Source: Psychroserpens damuponensis
GTDB taxonomy: Bacteria; Bacteroidota; Bacteroidia; Flavobacteriales; Flavobacteriaceae
Direction of reading: 5' to 3'
Assembly (NCBI RefSeq): GCF_000826655.1
Contig: NZ_JXJO01000002.1
Span: forward strand, 1 to 64,000
Length of the DNA stretch: 64,000 nucleotides
The notes below the pieces were generated by a model that saw only the letters and a list, made by a program, of their open reading frames with translations, was not told the origin of the DNA and did no database searches. Position numbers and translations under genes: made by a program. Position 1 is the stretch's first letter, and each line of letters opens with the position of its first letter. Below are positions 9,142 through 16,590 of the stretch, piece after piece.

Positions 9142-9252
9142 TCTTTAAATTACTGGTAGCAGAATAAATTTTTGTGGCGAAAGATTTTTCTTTTTTGACA
9201 AACTGTGTTCGTTTCCGTGTTCAATTGCAAGACAAGAATTAAAATTAAGCAT
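9142..9252 (-). pseudogene. 5' remnant of a tyrosine integrase (older island)
   Basis: Reading leftward from an ATG at 9252 gives about 36 codons (MLNFNSCLAIEHGNEHSLSK...) before a stop. The part NEHSLSKKKNLSPQKF resembles the first 35 residues of the intact island integrase (NEHDLEHDLAHKKPFSIPK). The same hairpin and T-run precede both start codons (9258-9283 and 41190-41215), and the same tRNA 3' sequence follows. The truncation point lies within a few bases of the IS3 remnant terminus. I read it as what is left of an integrase from an island that entered the same tRNA earlier. Confidence 0.6.
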
Positions 9253-9283
9253 AAAAAAACGGTTTAGAGCGAACTAAACCGTT
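9253..9283 (-). terminator. Hairpin plus T-run before the dead integrase start
   Basis: A 10-bp stem AACGGTTTAG/CTAAACCGTT with a 6-base loop is followed, on the minus strand, by a run of T that ends at the ATG of the integrase remnant. It duplicates the structure next to the intact tRNA at 41185-41215. It is probably the original terminator downstream of the tRNA, carried along in a previous integration event. Confidence 0.55.
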
Positions 9284-9303
9284 GATTTTATTGACTTTCG
9301 TCT

Positions 9304-9348
9304 TAGTAGCGGGAACTGGACTCGAACCAGTGACCTTCGGGTTATGAG
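9304..9348. repeat. Island attachment site attL (45-bp copy of the tRNA 3' end)
   Basis: These 45 bases are identical to 41236-41280, covering the 3' 42 bases of initiator tRNA-Met plus 3 bases beyond. Sequence diverges immediately after position 9348, where the tRNA would continue with CCCGACGAG. This is the hallmark of a tRNA-targeting tyrosine-recombinase island. The fragment is not a functional tRNA because it lacks the 5' half. Confidence 0.9.
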
Positions 9349-9410
9349 TTCTTAACTTGAAATAAGAACAACCATTTTGCTGACCTCAGCACCGCTTTTT
9401 ATATTAAATT

Positions 9411-9440
9411 GTGTTCCAAAACATGTTCCGTTTTGTGTTC
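9411..9440. promoter_or_regulatory. Putative integrase arm-type sites near attL
   Basis: Three near-identical hexamers lie exactly 12 bp apart: GTGTTC at 9411, ATGTTC at 9423 and GTGTTC at 9435. The same 12-bp-spaced series occurs at 41113-41142 inside the other end of the island. Arm-type binding sites of tyrosine integrases typically form such short direct repeats just inside attL and attR. Confidence 0.5.
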
Positions 9441-9496
9441 ACTATGTTAGTATATAAATTAAAGATAATTTTATTTTTTGAAACAAAAAATAATAA

Positions 9497-10630
9497 CTAG
9501 ATAATACTACTCAACTTAAACATCGGCAAATACATCCCTACTAATATAAAACCAACAAAGGCACCAACAAAAATAATAATAAATGGTTCTAATAATGTTG
9601 AGAGCAATTTAGAACTATTTTGAACTTTAGTGTTATACAAACTATTGAGCTTTTCAAAAATATATTCGGTTTGATTTGTTTCTTCAGACACCTTGACTAG
9701 TGTAATCATTCTATCATCAAATAAATCATGCTTCTGCAAAGCGTTGCTCAATGTATTTCCCTGCATGATTTCACCTTCTACAGATTCTAAAGCCTTAGTT
9801 AGCGGAAAGAAATCAATCATCTTTTTTACTAAGTTAATACTATCTACTATTGGCACTTTAGATGCTGTAAGTAACATCATTGATTGCGTAAATTGTGATA
9901 GATATACTGTTTTTATAAACTTGCCAACGAAAGGTATCTTCAATAACAGATTATCTATGATTCGCTTGTACCACATCTTTTTTTTAATGGTGGCATTTAC
10001 AACAACTAGACTGACTATTATTAAAAGGATAAGCCAGCCGTAATCCTGAAACAAATTTGATAAATTCACTATAAATTGTGTGATTCCTGGCAATTGCACA
10101 TTTTGTTGCTTGAATATATCTTGAAACATAGGCACAACAAACTGCAACATAAAAATGACGACCAAAATTGCAGTCGTTAATATGACAACTGGATAAGTCA
10201 ATGCATTAATAAGCTGACGCTTTTGCTCATTCTTTTTAGAATAAAAATCTGAAAGCTGTTGGGTAATTCTAGAGGTTGTTCCTGTCTCTTCTCCTATCTT
10301 AATGGAATGATATTCATAATCTGAAAATACCTTATGAACTCTTACGGCATCAGAAAAGCTCTGCCCTTCGATTATGCCTTTTAGTATAACTTCTAAAATG
10401 GCTGTTGTCTTAATATTTTTTTGAGAATTAACAATTAACTCTAAGGCTTGTTTTAAAGTGATTCCAGCATTGAGCAACACACTGAGTTCGCTATAAAAGT
10501 CTTCCTTAATTTTATTAGAGAACTGTTTATTAAAAAGTATGATTTCTTTTTTTAAAAGTTTATCTATATCATAGTTATTCCTTTTAGAAGCGCTATTACT
10601 TGGTTTTATGTTATCTAATTGAAATGCCAT
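9497..10630 (-). CDS. GspF/PilC-type inner-membrane platform protein of the T2SS-like system
   Basis: This 377-residue protein has the duplicated GspF domain: residues ~40-165 (FYSELSVLLNAGITLKQALE...KIGEETGTTSRI) and ~240-365 (FTQSMMLLTASKVPIVDSI...VKVSEETNQT). Each repeat is followed by hydrophobic segments, giving three membrane spans. GspF forms the inner-membrane platform that couples the GspE ATPase to pseudopilus assembly. It is the last gene of the minus-strand operon running from 13468 and abuts its upstream neighbour by sharing base 10630. Its ATPase partner is encoded 15 kb away in the plus-strand block of the same island. Length and architecture are normal for the family. Confidence 0.9.
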   Translation of the reverse strand: MAFQLDNIKPSNSASKRNNYDIDKLLKKEIILFNKQFSNKIKEDFYSELSVLLNAGITLKQALELIVNSQKNIKTTAILEVILKGIIEGQSFSDAVRVHKVFSDYEYHSIKIGEETGTTSRITQQLSDFYSKKNEQKRQLINALTYPVVILTTAILVVIFMLQFVVPMFQDIFKQQNVQLPGITQFIVNLSNLFQDYGWLILLIIVSLVVVNATIKKKMWYKRIIDNLLLKIPFVGKFIKTVYLSQFTQSMMLLTASKVPIVDSINLVKKMIDFFPLTKALESVEGEIMQGNTLSNALQKHDLFDDRMITLVKVSEETNQTEYIFEKLNSLYNTKVQNSSKLLSTLLEPFIIIFVGAFVGFILVGMYLPMFKLSSII

Positions 10631-11088
10631 TAGTTCATAAATTGTATTGCATCATTTCTTTTAAAAACAAATAGTTGCTGACTTCTATATTGCTTTGACA
10701 ATTCTAATTTTACAGCATCTATACGGTCTGTCTCTGTTTCATTTCCATTGAAAAAAAACAACTTGTTTTCAATTTTAACATTGAAAGTATCCATACCTTT
10801 AACTATATATTCTGAATGAAATTTATAAGTCAATGAATCAATTATGGAATTAAATATCATTTGATTTTTAGATTCTAAAAAGACTATGTTTTGATATCTA
10901 TTCATATCAATCCATAAGGATTCTTCTAGTTTACTAAACTCAGTATTTACTTTTAAGTTTTCTTGGATTGCCCACATATTTCGGTTTACTAAATTTAAGA
11001 CAGTGAATGCTAAACTTGTTATGATACTCGAGATAATGATTACTATAAGCATCTCATTTAATGTATATGCAGCGAGTTTTAATTTCAT
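10630..11088 (-). CDS. Minor pseudopilin, GspJ-like
   Basis: This 152-residue protein begins MKLKLAAYTLNEMLIVIII, a class 3 prepilin-type N-terminus. Cleavage is predicted after Ala, leaving Tyr at +1 and the conserved Glu at +5, followed by a ~20-residue hydrophobic helix. The remainder is a small beta-rich domain (SLTYKFHSEYIVKG, AVKLELSKQYRSQQLFVF). It overlaps the preceding pseudopilin gene by 4 bases. I assign it to the GspJ position by size and operon order; sequence alone would also allow GspI. Confidence 0.65.
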   Translation of the reverse strand: MKLKLAAYTLNEMLIVIIISSIITSLAFTVLNLVNRNMWAIQENLKVNTEFSKLEESLWIDMNRYQNIVFLESKNQMIFNSIIDSLTYKFHSEYIVKGMDTFNVKIENKLFFFNGNETETDRIDAVKLELSKQYRSQQLFVFKRNDAIQFMN

Positions 11089-11417
11089 TTACTATAAGTG
11101 TTAGACTCAACTGTTTTATTGGTTACAGGATGTAATGCTGAAAATTGAACATAATCTTTATTTTCTTGTTTTTCTTTAGTTACTGAAACACTCCAACCAT
11201 TATATTCGTCATGATATGGCAAAATAAGCTTATCATTTATAAACTGATACTCCAATTCATTGAGATGCGAGCTGATTAGTCTTGTATTATTTTTAATCGT
11301 ATTAGAAAACATATTGTTTAAAATCATACTAGACACCATAAATATTACAATGACCAAAACCATTGAAATGAGTGTTTCCATAAGCGTTGAAGCTTTAATT
11401 TTTTTCAATACAACCAT
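11085..11417 (-). CDS. Minor pseudopilin, GspI/H-like
   Basis: This 110-residue protein starts MVVLKKIKASTLMETLISMVLV. The KIKA|STLME motif gives a predicted cleavage after Ala with Glu at +5, then a hydrophobic helix. The C-terminal part includes YNGWSVSVTKEKQ, reminiscent of the GspI/GspH beta domain. It overlaps the upstream GspK-like gene by 13 bases and the downstream one by 4, so the minor pseudopilins are probably translated as a coupled set. Assignment to a specific minor pseudopilin is tentative. Confidence 0.6.
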   Translation of the reverse strand: MVVLKKIKASTLMETLISMVLVIVIFMVSSMILNNMFSNTIKNNTRLISSHLNELEYQFINDKLILPYHDEYNGWSVSVTKEKQENKDYVQFSALHPVTNKTVESNTYSK

Positions 11418-12658
11418 TTCATCACATTTTTAGAGCTGTCATCAAAAGCTAATCCGACATATTGAATTGTTAATAAGTTGGCGTTAATTTTTCCGTTATA
11501 TAAATGGTTTTGATAGGTTGTACCATTTTCTTTAACAATAAAATTATTGGTGTAGACAGATCCCACTACTGTACCTCTCAGTTCTAAATTCTGTTGACAA
11601 TAGATTTCACCTTCAACAAGTACATTATTGTCAATTTTGAGCTGTATATCAGTATTATTTTTCTGAGTTTTTCCTAAACATAATACACTTCCTTTTATAT
11701 GAGAATTCGATTTAATTTCTAAAAAATGCGATGTCTTATAATTCTCTTTTTTATTATCATTTAATAATACCAAAGCAGACGGATAGTTTAGTTTTACATT
11801 TTCAGCAACTATAATGCGCTCTGTCGCTAGTGCTTGAAAAGTACTATTAACATTTTTTTTAACCTCAATTACAGGAGCTATTAGAATTACATCTTTTAAC
11901 GTAGATGTCTCATCCACTATAATTTTTGTATTAGACTGAATTATAATATAACCGCTCAAATGGATTTCTGAAAGCTCTATATCATTTAGACTATATGTTA
12001 TTAAAAGCTTATTTTTAAAAGAATTAACAACTTTTCTCGTATTTAAACCAAAGTACATTACATCATTTTGATTTTCAGTGTATTGTTTTGCTAACGAATT
12101 AATATGCGCTCGTAAATCACTACTCAACTTTGGAAAATCTTGGATTGTCTTAGTGACTCCATCCAAAAACGTTTGACCATAATACGCATGACCAGAAATA
12201 TTACCAGATTTCACTCCTCGTTCTGGGAGATAGGTCTGACCCTTAATTTTGGTATGACCTACAACAACTAAGGGACGATTGTTATCTTTTAAATACAAGG
12301 CTGTTTTTGTTTGTGATTGTTCTTTACCAATTAGAGCTATCTTGCTAAACGTTTTTTGTTTTATACTTGCTTGAGAGTATACTTTCTCATAAATACCCCA
12401 AAAATCTGTTTTAATTTTTAAACTTTTATAAGCTTCATCAAAAAGCGGAATCGTAAGTGTATCAATTATTGTGTCAACCTGCGACAAACTATGACTAATC
12501 CCTGTATTAGACAAATGAATCATTTCAATGGTATGAAATGTTTGTAATCGAAACTGTTTATGCACATGATTTAAAATGAGAAATGAAGCTAGTAACAAGG
12601 CTATCACAACCATAATAAACGTGACCAATTGTAATGTGCCTGCTTTTAATTTTTTCAT
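11405..12658 (-). CDS. Large minor pseudopilin-like protein in the GspK position
   Basis: This 417-residue protein begins MKKLKAGTLQLVTFIMVVIA. It has the same KLKA leader as its neighbours and a long hydrophobic helix, but Leu where pseudopilins have Glu at +5. Absence of Glu+5 is characteristic of GspK, the tip pseudopilin, and GspK is also the largest minor pseudopilin. The C-terminal two thirds do not look like classical GspK: they contain short alternating strands (IHLSGYIIIQSNTKIIVDE, LKDVILIAPVIEVKK, VLVEGEIYCQQNLELRG) suggestive of a beta-helix or bactofilin-like ladder. It lies between the GspC-like and GspI-like genes. Confidence 0.55.
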   Translation of the reverse strand: MKKLKAGTLQLVTFIMVVIALLLASFLILNHVHKQFRLQTFHTIEMIHLSNTGISHSLSQVDTIIDTLTIPLFDEAYKSLKIKTDFWGIYEKVYSQASIKQKTFSKIALIGKEQSQTKTALYLKDNNRPLVVVGHTKIKGQTYLPERGVKSGNISGHAYYGQTFLDGVTKTIQDFPKLSSDLRAHINSLAKQYTENQNDVMYFGLNTRKVVNSFKNKLLITYSLNDIELSEIHLSGYIIIQSNTKIIVDETSTLKDVILIAPVIEVKKNVNSTFQALATERIIVAENVKLNYPSALVLLNDNKKENYKTSHFLEIKSNSHIKGSVLCLGKTQKNNTDIQLKIDNNVLVEGEIYCQQNLELRGTVVGSVYTNNFIVKENGTTYQNHLYNGKINANLLTIQYVGLAFDDSSKNVMKWLY

Positions 12659-12660
12659 GT

Positions 12661-13119
12661 TTATTGTATTCTGTCAAAACGTTTTTGTTGATTTTTGTAA
12701 CTAAGGGTCAAACTTTTTTTAGTCCCAAAGAGTAAGGTTAAGCTATCTTTTGTTTGACCTTTTCTAAGCAAATACTGCTTACCATTTATAGAGACTATAA
12801 AAATGTTTTGACTGTTGCGATCGCCTTTAACTATTCCTAAATATTCAATAGGTTTCCAAGACAATGTCTTTTTCTTTTTATTAATTATTGAATTTGTTTC
12901 CTTTTTTAAATAATTGCCTAAAAAAGGATCTCTGTCAACAGTAGAAATTGAAAATTTTTTAATAGCTGTATCCACTTTAAAATTTTTAGCAGCTATGTCT
13001 TGTTGTGCAGGCAAATCTGTTAGTTTAGGATTTGAAGCTGAAATTAGTTTATAAGCAATAGTTCCCCAAACACTTAAAACCAGAACGAGCAAAACGCTTA
13101 TTTTCTTTTTATTCTTCAA
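12661..13119 (-). CDS. GspC/PilP-like periplasmic connector
   Basis: This 152-residue protein has an N-terminal membrane anchor (about residues 7-26) and a short linker, then a DRDPFLGNYL motif and a small beta domain (WKPIEYLGIVKGDRNSQNIFIVSINGKQYLLRKGQ). The DPF motif and the G-I-V...NGK...L-R-xG pattern are those of the homology region of GspC and of PilP, which link the inner-membrane platform to the secretin. It lies in the minus-strand operon, overlapping the lipoprotein gene by 11 bases. Sequence is divergent, so GspC versus PilP cannot be decided. Confidence 0.6.
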   Translation of the reverse strand: MKNKKKISVLLVLVLSVWGTIAYKLISASNPKLTDLPAQQDIAAKNFKVDTAIKKFSISTVDRDPFLGNYLKKETNSIINKKKKTLSWKPIEYLGIVKGDRNSQNIFIVSINGKQYLLRKGQTKDSLTLLFGTKKSLTLSYKNQQKRFDRIQ

Positions 13120-13468
13120 CAGTGAGGTTTTGAGTTGTAAATTGTGTCTCGTAAGCTGAGTTTATAGATTTAACTTGCCATTGATAAGTGTTTGCAGGTA
13201 GCATAATAAAAACATTAGTATTCATTATCAATGTATCTTCAACAATTTGTTGTGGCATTTCAAAATTTGGTGTTGCAATTTGCAAATGATAGGTCTCGCC
13301 AAAGTTTAATTCTTGCCAACTAAAATTTATTAAACCGGTTTGTAATGTCGTATTATCTGTAGGTGCAAGTAATACGATTGATTCTTCAGAAATATCATCG
13401 ACCCCAATAATATCTTCACAATTAAAAAATTGCAGTAATACACATAGTAAAATTAATCTTTTAAGCAT
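13109..13468 (-). CDS. Small lipoprotein with fibronectin-type fold, first gene of the minus-strand T2SS block
   Basis: Starting at ATG 13468 gives a lipoprotein signal MLKRLILLCVLLQFFNC with the lipobox cysteine at residue 17. An upstream in-frame start at 13498 would bury this signal, so I reject it. The mature part of ~100 residues looks like a single fibronectin type III-like sandwich (FSWQELNFGETYHLQIATP, NTYQWQVKSIN). Its place at the head of a secretion operon suggests a pilotin-like or outer-membrane accessory role, but that is inference from position only. Confidence 0.6.
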   Translation of the reverse strand: MLKRLILLCVLLQFFNCEDIIGVDDISEESIVLLAPTDNTTLQTGLINFSWQELNFGETYHLQIATPNFEMPQQIVEDTLIMNTNVFIMLPANTYQWQVKSINSAYETQFTTQNLTVEE

Positions 13469-13774
13469 AGGCTTGATTTGAAGATGAACCAATACCATAA
13501 AGGTACCTAATCTTCTATAACATGAATTAAGCTATTAGCTTAATCTTTTAAAGCATTTAGCCCAATATTGGCATGAATATTCTAATCGCCATACTATTTT
13601 TTTTAATAATACACAATCAAATTTATTGTAGAAAATATTCTATATTTAACCAATTAATAGAACAAAATATTTAAATATGTCTACAATGAAGCTTACTCAA
13701 TTATATATTCATTTAACTCATTTTAATTTGTTCACCAATAGCTCCAACAATAACTGTTAGTAAAATCACCAGCA
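13469..13774. other. Divergent control region between the minus-strand T2SS block and response regulator 1
   Basis: About 300 AT-rich bases separate two divergent genes, so promoters for both should lie here. I see TTAATTTG (13727-13734), a poor match to TAnnTTTG, about 40 bases before the regulator start. No convincing RNA structure, repeat or small gene is visible. Confidence 0.3.
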
Positions 13775-14440
13775 ATGAATACACTAAACAATGTGCTTAT
13801 TATTGAAGAAGAACCTTTAATGACATATACTATTATAGAAGCACTAAAAGAAATTACTCAGCAAGAATCTACATTAGATTTTAAAACACAATGTGTTGAT
13901 GATTATAAAACCGCGTTAGCTGAAATAAAAGACCATAAACGCCTAAAACTTGTATTTCTATATATTGATATTGCTTCTAATATGCAGAATTTTAAATTGA
14001 TAAAAGATATCGTAACTAACATAAGATATCATTCACCAGAAGTTAAACTTGTTACCTTCACTGGTCATAAAAATAATTACTTGACAATTGACATTATAAA
14101 AACTATTAATCCAGAAAGCATATTGCTTAAGACAGAAACTACATTTAAGGGTTTAGTTAAAGCCATTGAAAATGTTATTAACGGTAATCCATTTTATAGT
14201 AGCACTTTTATGAGATTATTACGTTTGCGCATGTCATGTGATATTTTAATAGATAAAAAAGATCGATTAATTTTATACTACCTATCATTAGGCATTAGAA
14301 ATAGTGAACTTCCTGATTTAATCTTTTTATCTAAAAGTGGTATTGAAAACAGAAAACGGAATTTAAAAATTCTATTTAATGTTGAATGTAAAAGTGATTA
14401 TTTTCTAATTGAGCAAGCTCGATTAAAAGGTTTTATTTAA
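13775..14440 (+). CDS. Response regulator 1, NarL/LuxR-like, lacking the usual phospho-aspartate
   Basis: This 221-residue protein has a receiver domain (about 1-135) and a C-terminal helix-turn-helix (about 155-221). It is clearly paralogous to the regulator at 24289-24966: compare SKSGIENRKRNLKILF with SKSAMEYRKRNLKQLF. Aligning LVFLYID with LVLLDIS puts Tyr63 (codon 13961-13963) where the paralogue has phospho-acceptor Asp66. The acidic residues near the N-terminus (IIEEEP), the Thr in VTFTGH and the Lys in ILLKTE are kept. Asp65 lies two positions away and could substitute, but a phosphorylation-independent regulator seems more likely. It is divergent from the minus-strand T2SS operon, a natural target. 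Confidence 0.8.
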   Translation: MNTLNNVLIIEEEPLMTYTIIEALKEITQQESTLDFKTQCVDDYKTALAEIKDHKRLKLVFLYIDIASNMQNFKLIKDIVTNIRYHSPEVKLVTFTGHKNNYLTIDIIKTINPESILLKTETTFKGLVKAIENVINGNPFYSSTFMRLLRLRMSCDILIDKKDRLILYYLSLGIRNSELPDLIFLSKSGIENRKRNLKILFNVECKSDYFLIEQARLKGFI

Positions 14441-15113
14441 ACTTTAACTGATTGCCCCAAAAATAGAGTTTCAAAGTAGCTTCAAGAATTTCTCTATTTT
14501 TGGTATAGCATAAGGTTTTTCTGCTTAGACGTTTAAGGTGATTTCTTAAGTTTAAATTAAAACGTTCAATTAAATTAGTTTGAAACCTTACCATTCTATG
14601 TATTGATTTTGGTATCAAAGATTTATATGATGAAAACCTATCGGTATAAATCTTCTTAGGATTTAATAAAAGTACAGTATTGACAACTTCTAAAATAGTT
14701 TCATTTGACCTGCTTCCAACTGCAAAATCAATAATTTGTCTTGTTTTTCTGTTGATAGCATAAACTACCCATTTACGTTTGCCATTTATTCTTGTAAACA
14801 TTTCATCAATCTCGTAGACTTGTAAAGATTCATAAATAATTGGTTTCCTTATTACAAGAGATAATTTTAATAGTCTAGATTTTACTGTATTTTTTGAAAT
14901 TTCTAGCACTCTGGCAATATCACTCATTCCAGAACTATTTATTACAAGCTTATAAATAAGCAAATTTGTTTTAGGTAGATAAGCTTTATAACGATAATTT
15001 TCTTGCTGATGTTTATTACAGCTTTTACAGTAATAGCGTTGTTTCCCATTGGATTGAAACCCATTTTTAATACATAAAGATTTACAACAATTACATTTCA
15101 TTTTCTCAATCAC
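14433..15113 (-). CDS. IS1-family transposase
   Basis: This 226-residue single-frame transposase has an N-terminal zinc ribbon (CNCCKSLCIKNG...YYCKSCNKH), a helix-turn-helix (GMSDIARVLEISKNTVKSR), then an IS1-type DDE domain: YEIDEMFTRINGKRKWVVYA, YTDRFSSYKSLIP, and NLIERFNLNLRNHLKRLSR. It looks intact. Its 3' end overlaps the last codons of response regulator 1 by 8 bases, so the element inserted at the very end of that gene without destroying it. I could not identify the terminal inverted repeats or a target duplication. Confidence 0.85.
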   Translation of the reverse strand: MIEKMKCNCCKSLCIKNGFQSNGKQRYYCKSCNKHQQENYRYKAYLPKTNLLIYKLVINSSGMSDIARVLEISKNTVKSRLLKLSLVIRKPIIYESLQVYEIDEMFTRINGKRKWVVYAINRKTRQIIDFAVGSRSNETILEVVNTVLLLNPKKIYTDRFSSYKSLIPKSIHRMVRFQTNLIERFNLNLRNHLKRLSRKTLCYTKNREILEATLKLYFWGNQLKFK

Positions 15114-15256
15114 AATATTGAAATACTAAAATTATAATTGTTAAAATTAATACATTGAGGTTTTTGCTTTAAGTTTTAAAGCAAAATTCACCCCCTAATT
15201 TGACACAGCAGGTTTGAACAACCCCTATTTTTAGAACTTTTAAAACCTTAAATAAA

Positions 15257-15286
15257 AAAAGAGTGTGTTATATAGCACACTCTTTT
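15257..15286. terminator. Bidirectional intrinsic terminator
   Basis: The stem AAAAGAGTGTG/CACACTCTTTT closes a short AT-rich loop, with A and T runs at either side, so it can end transcription from both directions. It insulates the XRE gene from the IS1 element. Confidence 0.6.
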
Positions 15287-15470
15287 AGTTATGAAACTTA
15301 TTTAAATTAATGATAACCAGATATTTAATTTCAATAAAATGGCTAACCACTAATTTGACCGATTACCGTAATTGTTCGGGTTGGAAGTATTGAGCATTTG
15401 TTGATAAATTAATTTTCTGACCTATTTATCACAAAACTAAAACATTTATCAGTTTTATACAAGGTTTATA

Positions 15471-15496
15471 TATCTTTGTTATGATATTTATATCAT
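15471..15496 (+). promoter_or_regulatory. Promoter -7 box and overlapping inverted-repeat operator of the XRE gene
   Basis: TATCTTTG (15471-15478) matches the Bacteroidota -7 consensus. Two bases later the inverted repeat ATGATAT-TT-ATATCAT occupies 15481-15496, where it would overlap the transcription start. A dyad in that place is the usual arrangement for autorepression by an XRE-family protein, encoded 50 bases downstream. Confidence 0.5.
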
Positions 15497-15546
15497 CTAT
15501 ATTTGCTTAAACCTTATTATATATAGCATTTTAACGACTTTTAAGT

Positions 15547-15873
15547 ATGACTTTAGGACAACATATCATCAAACTGCGTAAACAAAAGAAGCTTTCCCAA
15601 AACGATTTGGGTAAAGCCATTGGAACTTCAGGCGATATTATTGGACGTTATGAACGTGATGAAGTAAAGCCATCTATTGAAGTGGCTTCTAAAATTGCAG
15701 ATGTGCTTGAAGTAAGTTTGGATTTCCTTATTGGTAAACAGGATGTTGAAGTGGATAGCCAATTATTAAAACGTGTTATTGATGTACAGCAAATGAACGA
15801 AGAAGATAAAGAGCATATTCTTTATACTCTCGATGCACTCATTAAATCTGTGAAGCTTAAATCTATTGCATAA
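15547..15873 (+). CDS. XRE-family helix-turn-helix regulator
   Basis: This 108-residue protein has a Cro/CI-type helix-turn-helix over residues ~5-62 (LGQHIIKLRKQKKLSQNDL, IIGRYERDEVKPSIEVASKIADVLEVSLDFLIG). The C-terminal tail is a helical segment (MNEEDKEHILYTLDAL), probably for dimerisation. A dyad over its own promoter suggests self-repression. It stands alone between two terminator-like elements in the island and may control island functions such as excision or the Rhs module, but no target site was found elsewhere. Confidence 0.85.
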   Translation: MTLGQHIIKLRKQKKLSQNDLGKAIGTSGDIIGRYERDEVKPSIEVASKIADVLEVSLDFLIGKQDVEVDSQLLKRVIDVQQMNEEDKEHILYTLDALIKSVKLKSIA

Positions 15874-15911
15874 AAAAATCGCTCTTAAAGAACGACTTAA
15901 TTATTAATCCT

Positions 15912-16100
15912 ATGTGGATAATTTCAGAGATAATAAATACAATTGCAAACTACTTTTTACTAAAAAAAAAGAGCAAAAAAGGAAAAAAAATAACTAATAA
16001 AGATCTTATTTTCACTCCTACTTTGAAGATATTGATAGCTCTTATTTTATTCATTATCCTATTAAAAGTAATTATAATAATAATAGTTAAAGCATTTTAG
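15912..16100 (+). CDS. Small putative membrane protein
   Basis: A 62-residue frame with a basic segment (LLKKKSKKGKKITNK) and a C-terminal hydrophobic helix (ILIALILFIILLKVIIIII). It begins 39 bases after the XRE gene and could be cotranscribed with it. Its last 14 bases overlap the 3' end of the convergent TPM lipoprotein gene. I recognise no family; the hydrophobic AT-rich composition could also arise by chance. Confidence 0.35.
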   Translation: MWIISEIINTIANYFLLKKKSKKGKKITNKDLIFTPTLKILIALILFIILLKVIIIIIVKAF

Positions 16101-16590
16101 GCAGCTCATCATTCAGTCTATTGTAAGCAAAGTTTAACCCTTCGTAAAACTTAGATTCTTTAAAGTAGCCAAGTGTTCCTTCTTTAATTTCAAGTAACTT
16201 ATCTTTTGATATAGATTCATCTATGTTATCACCAACACTTATTTTAAAATCTCTTGTAATTGTTGAAATAATAATCAGAATCCTATTTTGATAATTATTT
16301 TTTCTCAAATCAAAAGAATGGAAATATTTATTAGCAACAGTATCTATACTTTCCTTTTCTTCATTATCTACTGAACAAAATACAACTTCTATATTTTTTT
16401 CTAAACTAATTTTTTTTAATAATAATTCAAGTTTGGCTTGTTCTTCTTTATTTAAAATGTAAGAAGTGTCATATACATATTTGACTTCTTGTATCTCTTC
16501 TGTTTCTTTAATGTCAATTTCTTGTTTGTTTTCGACTTTATTTTTGCATCCAAAAACAAATAATATAACAATTATAATTAAATACCTCAT
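16087..16590 (-). CDS. TPM-domain lipoprotein coupled to the Rhs protein
   Basis: This 167-residue protein has a lipoprotein signal (MRYLIIIVILFVFGC, Cys at residue 15) and then a TPM domain (Psb32/YgcG-like): SYILNKEEQAKLELLLKK, IEVVFCSVDNEEKESIDTVANKYF, NRILIIISTITRDFKISVGD. Its start overlaps the stop of the Rhs-protein gene by 4 bases, so it is translationally coupled to it. In polymorphic toxin loci the small gene immediately after an Rhs gene is usually the immunity protein; TPM domains are not known to me as immunity proteins, so an accessory role is equally possible. Confidence 0.75.
   Translation of the reverse strand: MRYLIIIVILFVFGCKNKVENKQEIDIKETEEIQEVKYVYDTSYILNKEEQAKLELLLKKISLEKNIEVVFCSVDNEEKESIDTVANKYFHSFDLRKNNYQNRILIIISTITRDFKISVGDNIDESISKDKLLEIKEGTLGYFKESKFYEGLNFAYNRLNDELPKML

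Larger units (their letters stand above)
15114..15546. other. Intergenic region upstream of the XRE regulator
   Basis: This 433-bp stretch holds no convincing gene. It should contain the right end of the IS1-family element, then a bidirectional hairpin at 15257-15286 and the XRE promoter and operator near 15471-15496. Two related 15-mers, ATTTATCACAAAACT and ATTTATCAGTTTTAT, lie between about 15424 and 15458 and could be extra operator half-sites. Confidence 0.35.

Noticed and set aside
9307-9348. Second tRNA-Met gene at the left island border
   Set aside because: Only the 3' 42 bases are present; the 5' half, D-arm and half the anticodon stem are missing. It is an att copy.
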